Part shown: piece after piece, positions 59,835 to 64,000 of the stretch
Layout: every line of letters starts with the position of its first letter
Position numbering within the stretch: the first letter of the stretch is position 1
Assembly: GCF_000620105.1 (NCBI RefSeq)
Contig: NZ_JHVK01000001.1
Span: 1 to 64,000, forward strand
Source of the DNA: Microvirgula aerodenitrificans DSM 15089
GTDB lineage: Bacteria > Pseudomonadota > Gammaproteobacteria > Burkholderiales > Aquaspirillaceae
DNA: 64,000 nucleotides
Direction: 5' to 3'
The notes under the pieces: model-generated
What the model saw: only the letters and a program-made list of their open reading frames with translations
Told to the model about the DNA's origin: nothing
Databases searched by the model: none
Made by a program: the position numbers and the translations under genes

Positions 59835-60643
59835 TGCGGACCGTCGCCGAACTGCTGGCCGGCAGTGGCCTGCCGAGGCTGGAAGCGCGCATGCTGCTCG
59901 AGCAGGCGGCGCGCATCGGCCGTACCCGTCAGTCGACCTGGCCCGAGCTGGAAGTGCCGGAGGCCGATGCCGCCCGCTTCGATGCGCTGGTCGCCCGCCG
60001 GCTGGCCGGCGAACCGATCGCCTATCTGGTCGGGGTGCGCGAGTTCTTTGGCCGGGATTTCCATGTGGCGCCCGGCGTACTGATTCCGCGGCCGGAAACC
60101 GAAGTGCTGGTCGAGTTTGCCCTCGCGCATCTGCCACCGCAGGCGCGCTGTCTGGACATGGGCACCGGCAGCGGTGCCATTGCCGTCAGCATTGCGCTGG
60201 AACGGCCCGACACCGACATGACGGCGCTTGATGTGTCGCCGGCGGCGCTGGCGATCGCCAGCGGTAATGCCCGCGACCTTGGCGCACGCTGCCGCTTTCT
60301 GCTGTCCGACTGGTTTGCCGCGCTGGAAGCCGGCGAGACGTTCGATCTGATCGCCTCGAATCCGCCCTATGTCGCCAGTGGCGATCCGCACCTGGAACAG
60401 GGGGATCTGCGTTTTGAACCGCCGGGCGCGCTGACCGACTTTGCCGACGGCCTGCAGGCGATCCGCCTCATTGTCGCCGGCGCGGCATCGCGCTTGCGGC
60501 CGGAAGGCTGGCTGGCGATCGAGCACGGCTACGACCAGGGAGAGGCCTGCCGCACGCTGTTTGCGGCGGCCGGGCTGGAGCGGGTCGCCACGCTGCACGA
60601 CCTGGCCGGGCTGGACCGGGTCACGGTCGGCCAGCGGGCTTGA
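59834..60643 (+). CDS. prmC: Peptide chain release factor N5-glutamine methyltransferase
   Basis: 269 residues. N-terminal helical domain, SAM motif CLDMGTGSGAIAVSIAL and catalytic SNPPYVASGD (NPPY). It methylates the GGQ Gln of RF1/RF2. The ATG overlaps the last base of the mgtE stop; a GTG at 59831 is also possible. The usual neighbour prfA is not here. Confidence 0.93.
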   Translation: MRTVAELLAGSGLPRLEARMLLEQAARIGRTRQSTWPELEVPEADAARFDALVARRLAGEPIAYLVGVREFFGRDFHVAPGVLIPRPETEVLVEFALAHLPPQARCLDMGTGSGAIAVSIALERPDTDMTALDVSPAALAIASGNARDLGARCRFLLSDWFAALEAGETFDLIASNPPYVASGDPHLEQGDLRFEPPGALTDFADGLQAIRLIVAGAASRLRPEGWLAIEHGYDQGEACRTLFAAAGLERVATLHDLAGLDRVTVGQRA

Positions 60644-60785
60644 TCTGATGCGTATGCCAGTGTCGTCACTGCTGCGATAATGCATAACGCCGCCCGAAAG
60701 GGCGGCGTGAGCTGGTGCAGGGAGAAGGAAGCGGCGCGGCAGCAGACCCGCCGTTACGCTTCACTCTCCCGAATGCGGGGGCCGA

Positions 60786-61271
60786 TCAGTGGTGATGGCC
60801 GCCTGCACCGTGCACGTGACCATGGTCGAGCTCTTCCTGGCTTGCCGGGCGGACTTCGGCCACCGTGGCGACGAAGCGGATGGTGTGACCGGCCAGCGGG
60901 TGGTTGCCGTCAACGACGACCTTGCCTTCGGAGATGTCGGTCACGCGGAACACGACGACGTCGCCGGTTTCCGGATCGTCAGCTTCAAACATGGTGCCGA
61001 CGTCGATTTCCACGTCGTCAGGGAACACGCTGAGGTCTTCGACGCGGACCAGCGATTCGTCCGGTTCGCCGAACGCATTGTCCGGGTCCAGCTTGACGTC
61101 GATGTTGTCGCCAGCGGACTTGCCATGCAGGGCTTCTTCCACCAGCGGGAAGATGCCATCGTAGCCGCCATGAAGATAGCTGATCGGCTCTTCGGTCTTG
61201 TCGATCAGGTTGTTGTCGGCGTCGTACATCTCATAGTTGAGCGACACGACGGTATTCTTGGCGATTTGCAT
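60786..61271 (-). CDS. slyD: SlyD-type FKBP peptidyl-prolyl isomerase
   Basis: 161 residues. FKBP domain with the IF (insert-in-flap) chaperone insertion: FPDDVEIDVGTMFEADDP, GNHPLAGHTI, and a short His-rich tail (DHGHVHGAGGHHH) that can bind nickel. It is a folding factor and metallochaperone. Convergent with prmC; a hairpin at 60688-60707 lies between. Confidence 0.93.
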   Translation of the reverse strand: MQIAKNTVVSLNYEMYDADNNLIDKTEEPISYLHGGYDGIFPLVEEALHGKSAGDNIDVKLDPDNAFGEPDESLVRVEDLSVFPDDVEIDVGTMFEADDPETGDVVVFRVTDISEGKVVVDGNHPLAGHTIRFVATVAEVRPASQEELDHGHVHGAGGHHH

Positions 61272-61365
61272 GAGGGTTTTCCTGAAAGAGTTTCGGGCTC
61301 ACGGCCAACGCCGTGCTGCCCGGCATTGTAATGTAATCCGGAGGGCCCGCCGAGCCGGGCGCCAT

Positions 61366-62514
61366 ATGAAAATGAAAACGCCGATCTCTTTTCTGGGCGG
61401 ATTGACCGCCGAGCAGTTCCTGTCCGAATACTGGCAGAAAAAACCCCTGCTGGTGCGGGGCGCCTTTCCCGACGTCGGTCCGCATGCCGATCTGGCGGTG
61501 CTGTCGGCGCTGGCGCAGCGTGATGACGTCGAGTCACGGCTGATCGAGTCGCGCGCGGGGCGCTGGTTCGTCGAGTCCGGCCCGTTGCGGCCGTCCCGGC
61601 TCGCCCGCCTGCCGGAAAGCGACTGGACCCTGCTGGTACAGAACGTCAACCACCACCTGCCGCATATTGCCGACCTGCTGTGGCAGTTCGATTTCCTGCC
61701 GTATGCGCGCATTGACGACCTGATGATCAGCTATGCGCCACCCGGCGGGACGGTCGGGCCGCATTTCGATTCCTATGATGTGTTCCTGCTGCAGGTCGGC
61801 GGCCGCAAGCGCTGGCAGATCGGCAGCCCGGACAACCAGCGGCTGCAGGAAGGCGCGCCGATCAAGGTACTGGACTCGTTCACGGCGCTCGATACCTGGG
61901 AGCTGGCGCACGGCGACATGCTGTACCTGCCGCCGAAGCTGTCGCACTACGGCGTCGCCCTCGATGCCGGCATGACCTATTCGGTCGGCTTCCGTGCACC
62001 GACGGTGCAGGAAATGGCAACCCAGTTCCTGGTGCATCTGCAGGACTCGATCTGTCTGGACGGCATGTATGCCGATCCGGGACTGCGTCCGGTCGACGCA
62101 CCGGCCCGCATCGGCGACGACATGGTCGAACAGGTCGCCGCGATGCTGGAACGCATTCACTGGGATCGCGACACGGTGGCTGATTTTCTCGGTCGTTACC
62201 TGAGTGAGCCAAAACCGCACGTGTTCTACGAGGGCCCGGACGCGGCGCTGGATTTCGACGCATTTGCCGATGCGGTGGTGGAGCAGGGCATCAGGCTGGA
62301 CCTGAAGAGCCAGATCCTGTTCACCGACGACGCGGTGTACGCCAACGGCGAGCGGCTGGAGACCGGGGCAGAGGATGCCGCGCGCTGGCAGCAGTTCGGC
62401 AACGCCCGTCATCTGGCGGGGGCGGCCGTGTCCGACGGCATGCTCGACGCGCTGTACGAGGGATACGAGGCTGGTTACTGGCAACTGGGTGAAAGTCGCC
62501 CGGCTGCAGACTGA
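61366..62514 (+). CDS. roxA: Ribosomal protein L16 arginine hydroxylase (RoxA/YcfD)
   Basis: 382 residues from ATG 61366. JmjC-type cupin: LGGLTAEQFLSEYWQKKPLLVRGAF, the Fe ligands in GPHFDSYDVFLLQ (HxD) with the distal His in SHYGVAL, and a C-terminal winged-helix region. It hydroxylates L16 with 2-oxoglutarate and O2. Divergent from slyD by 94 bp. Confidence 0.92.
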   Translation: MKMKTPISFLGGLTAEQFLSEYWQKKPLLVRGAFPDVGPHADLAVLSALAQRDDVESRLIESRAGRWFVESGPLRPSRLARLPESDWTLLVQNVNHHLPHIADLLWQFDFLPYARIDDLMISYAPPGGTVGPHFDSYDVFLLQVGGRKRWQIGSPDNQRLQEGAPIKVLDSFTALDTWELAHGDMLYLPPKLSHYGVALDAGMTYSVGFRAPTVQEMATQFLVHLQDSICLDGMYADPGLRPVDAPARIGDDMVEQVAAMLERIHWDRDTVADFLGRYLSEPKPHVFYEGPDAALDFDAFADAVVEQGIRLDLKSQILFTDDAVYANGERLETGAEDAARWQQFGNARHLAGAAVSDGMLDALYEGYEAGYWQLGESRPAAD

Positions 62515-62908
62515 AACAGCCGGTAAAAGTCGGGCCCGGTGAACGGTTGATGCTTGAATACAACAGTTCGCCGGGGGGGCGGCGCCCCTTGCAGCGTTGT
62601 CCAATGCGTCGCTTTGTTACCAAGGGTGAGTGTTTTCGGCAGCATTGTTATCCGAATCTTATAGATAAACCTGATTGACATACTTGCCGGCCACAAATGC
62701 CGACAAAACCGCTATTTGGCGTTTCAGTACCGGTTTGCTTTGTAACGCTTTGTAAGATGAACGCAGATGGTCGCAGATCGAACATTCTGCCGCCTTTTCC
62801 GAACATCAAAACATGCTACAATCCGCCCCAACAGCTAACCGTAATGCAACACACACCTCGGGTTGGCTGCTGTCTTTGTCCAACGCTACTTCCCAAATAG
62901 GTATACAA
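62515..62908. other. 394-bp AT-richer intergenic region upstream of the H.8-like lipoprotein
   Basis: No gene is seen. It contains two perfect tandem 9-mers (GCTTTGTAA at 62737 and 62747), a CGCAGAT pair at 62762 and 62772, and an extended -10 (TGCTACAAT, hexamer 62817-62822) that can drive the lipoprotein gene. Confidence 0.5.
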
Positions 62909-63172
62909 ATGAAACAGTCGCTCCTCGTTGCTGCCCTGCTGGCCGTTGCCCTGACCGCTTGCGGTAAAAAAGAAGAAGCTCCGGCTGCTGACGCTGCTGC
63001 TCCGGCTGCTGAACAACAAGCTCCGGCTGCTGACGCTGCTGCGCCGGCTGCCCCGGCTGCTGACGCTGCCGCTCCGGCTGCTGACGCTGCTGCCCCGGCT
63101 GCTGACGCTGCCGCCGCTCCGGCTGCTGACGCTGCTGCTCCGGCTGCCGCTCCGGCCGAAGAAAAGAAGTAA
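62909..63172 (+). CDS. H.8-like Ala/Pro-repeat lipoprotein
   Basis: 87 residues. Signal peptide MKQSLLVAALLAVALTAC with lipobox LTAC, then a chain made almost only of APAADAA-type repeats ending AEEKK. It closely recalls the neisserial H.8 antigen (Lip), which has a LAAC lipobox and AAEAP repeats. The repeats are encoded by near-identical CTCCGGCTGCTGACGCTGCT blocks. Surface exposure is likely. Terminator follows. Confidence 0.85.
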   Translation: MKQSLLVAALLAVALTACGKKEEAPAADAAAPAAEQQAPAADAAAPAAPAADAAAPAADAAAPAADAAAAPAADAAAPAAAPAEEKK

Positions 63173-63189
63173 TCTTTACTTCTCCAGCG

Positions 63190-63217
63190 AAAAAGCCGAC
63201 CTAGGTCGGCTTTTTTG
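63190..63217 (+). terminator. Terminator of the H.8-like gene
   Basis: AAAAGCCGACC/GGTCGGCTTTT around TA, followed by TTTTTTG, 17 bp after the stop. Confidence 0.92.
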
Positions 63218-63306
63218 TTGCCCGCCGCTGGCGGGAGATCCATGCAGATACGCCCACGGCTTGTGCCCGGGCGTATTTGCATGTGTGCTTGCGCAACGGC
63301 AGGCAT

Positions 63307-63337
63307 GAAAAAACCCCGGGAGGGCATCCCGGGGTTT
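63307..63337 (-). terminator. Terminator of bamC
   Basis: AAACCCCGGGA/TCCCGGGGTTT stem, five-base loop, then TTTTTT on the minus strand. Confidence 0.9.
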
Positions 63338-63350
63338 CTGTCGTTTCTGC

Positions 63351-64000
63351 TCAGCGCAACTGGGTGGCCAGTTTCTGCAGTGCGGCGTCGCGTACCTTGC
63401 CGTCGACCGGCTGACCGTTCGGGTCGAGCAGGCTGACGCGGCTTTCGTTGTCACTGACCTGCTTGACCACGACGCGGTAGCTGAACTCCTGGCTGACCTT
63501 GCTGCGGGTGTCCGGTTTGTCGCGCCAGAAGGCGAGGCTGGACCAGAAACCGCTGTCGTCGTCGCCCTTGCTGTCGGCATCGCTCTTGGCCGGACGAACA
63601 AAGTAGGTCCCCGCCGTGCGGTCGCGGTCGGTCACGATCAGGCCGGTGCGGTCCAGCGCCAGGCCGGTACGGCGCCAGGCGCGGTCGAAGCCGTCGTCGA
63701 CGACAACACTGTCGCCATCGACACGCGCGCGAGAGCCGGCGGCCTGCTGCGACTTCGGCTGGGCGGCCTGTTCGACGGCATCCTTGGCCTTCTTCTCGTC
63801 GGCGCCGAGGGTGACCATCAGGCGGCTGAGGAATTCGGCTTCGAGCTCGGGATCATCCGGGCGCGATTGCCACTTGGTGTCGTTCTTGCCTTCGGTAAAG
63901 CTCTCCACCATGCCGCGATGGCTGATGTAGATCTCGACATCGCTGCCGTGGCGCTCGAAGCGGGTGCGGAAGCGGTCGCGTTCCGGCGTCGAGTACAGGC
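63351..64000 (-). CDS. bamC: Outer membrane assembly lipoprotein BamC, 3' part
   Basis: Partial: the frame is open to the window edge on the minus strand and ends at TGA 63351-63353. The seen part contains helix-grip-like segments with LYSTPERDRFRTRFERH, YISHRGMVES, ARVDGDSVVVDDGFDRAWRRTG and TYFVRP, as in NlpB/BamC. BamC is a lipoprotein of the BAM complex that inserts beta-barrels in the outer membrane. The start and any lipobox are outside the window. Confidence 0.82.
   Translation of the reverse strand, partial: LYSTPERDRFRTRFERHGSDVEIYISHRGMVESFTEGKNDTKWQSRPDDPELEAEFLSRLMVTLGADEKKAKDAVEQAAQPKSQQAAGSRARVDGDSVVVDDGFDRAWRRTGLALDRTGLIVTDRDRTAGTYFVRPAKSDADSKGDDDSGFWSSLAFWRDKPDTRSKVSQEFSYRVVVKQVSDNESRVSLLDPNGQPVDGKVRDAALQKLATQLR

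Noticed and set aside
60688-60707. CGCCGCCC-GAAA-GGGCGGCG hairpin between prmC and slyD as a terminator
   Set aside because: Stable, but no T run on either strand, so not called as a terminator.

Overview
The window is one continuous stretch of a GC-rich (about 65%) betaproteobacterial chromosome, most likely order Neisseriales and near the Chromobacteriaceae. This rests on (i) gene order typical of the class, such as aroQ-accB-accC-prmA-DUF3426 and ribF-ileS-lspA-ispH; (ii) two envelope proteins that look neisserial, an RmpM-like OmpA-family protein (25001-25657) and an H.8-like Ala/Pro-repeat lipoprotein (62909-63172); and (iii) a phenylalanine hydroxylase of the bacterial monomeric type. 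The genus call is inference. I see no phage, insertion sequence, CRISPR array or rRNA operon. One tRNA gene (Phe) is present.

Layout. 1-2012: end of an efe iron-uptake operon (efeO, efeB). 2092-2167: tRNA-Phe. 2316-7597: phenylalanine/tyrosine catabolic operon phhA-hppD-hmgA-fahA-maiA with a divergent AsnC/Lrp regulator. 7607-10959: thiol/peroxide proteins and an MFS/LysR pair. 10992-11280: two tandem sibling small RNAs, each preceded by an FNR-type box. 11302-17221: rRNA methyltransferase, K+ channel, AAA+ ATPase, plsY, folB, globin, purT. 17405-19461: two-gene PAS plus chemoreceptor system. 19451-24799: small lipoprotein, ispH, lspA, ileS, ribF. 25001-29846: RmpM-like protein, then sulfate assimilation (DUF934, cysI, cysH, divergent cysB). 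29948-35775: parE, membrane protein, redoxin, rppH, NIT-domain chemoreceptor. 36011-40802: DUF3426, prmA, accC, accB, aroQ. 41030-46847: queA, DUF971, ubiE, DUF2325, acyltransferase, a nemA/nemR-type pair, GST. 47138-48218: BON/DUF1328/CsbD stress operon. 48281-50982: photolyase and ylqF. 51024-55509: ntrC, ntrB, small secreted protein, glnA. 55838-64000: rhodanese, aroE, mtgA, mgtE, prmC, slyD, L16 hydroxylase, H.8-like lipoprotein and the end of bamC.

Regulation visible in the DNA is richer than the gene list. The glnA upstream region carries a sigma-54 promoter with two NtrC-type enhancers 31 bp apart, and ntrBC lies just downstream of glnA on the same strand, a closed nitrogen-control loop. 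The stress operon has a sigma-S-like -10 and an overlapping palindrome. The nemA/nemR-type genes each have a related operator. The small RNAs carry a CU-rich anti-Shine-Dalgarno segment, identical in both copies, that can pair with ribosome-binding sites in this same window (thioredoxin, csbD).

Less expected structure includes a dispersed intergenic repeat (two long copies and one partial), a terminator abutting the mtgA Shine-Dalgarno, an orphan terminator upstream of phrB, and a sharp low-GC patch inside the DUF934 gene. No database search or folding program was run; homology calls come from recognised motifs, and structures were paired by eye.
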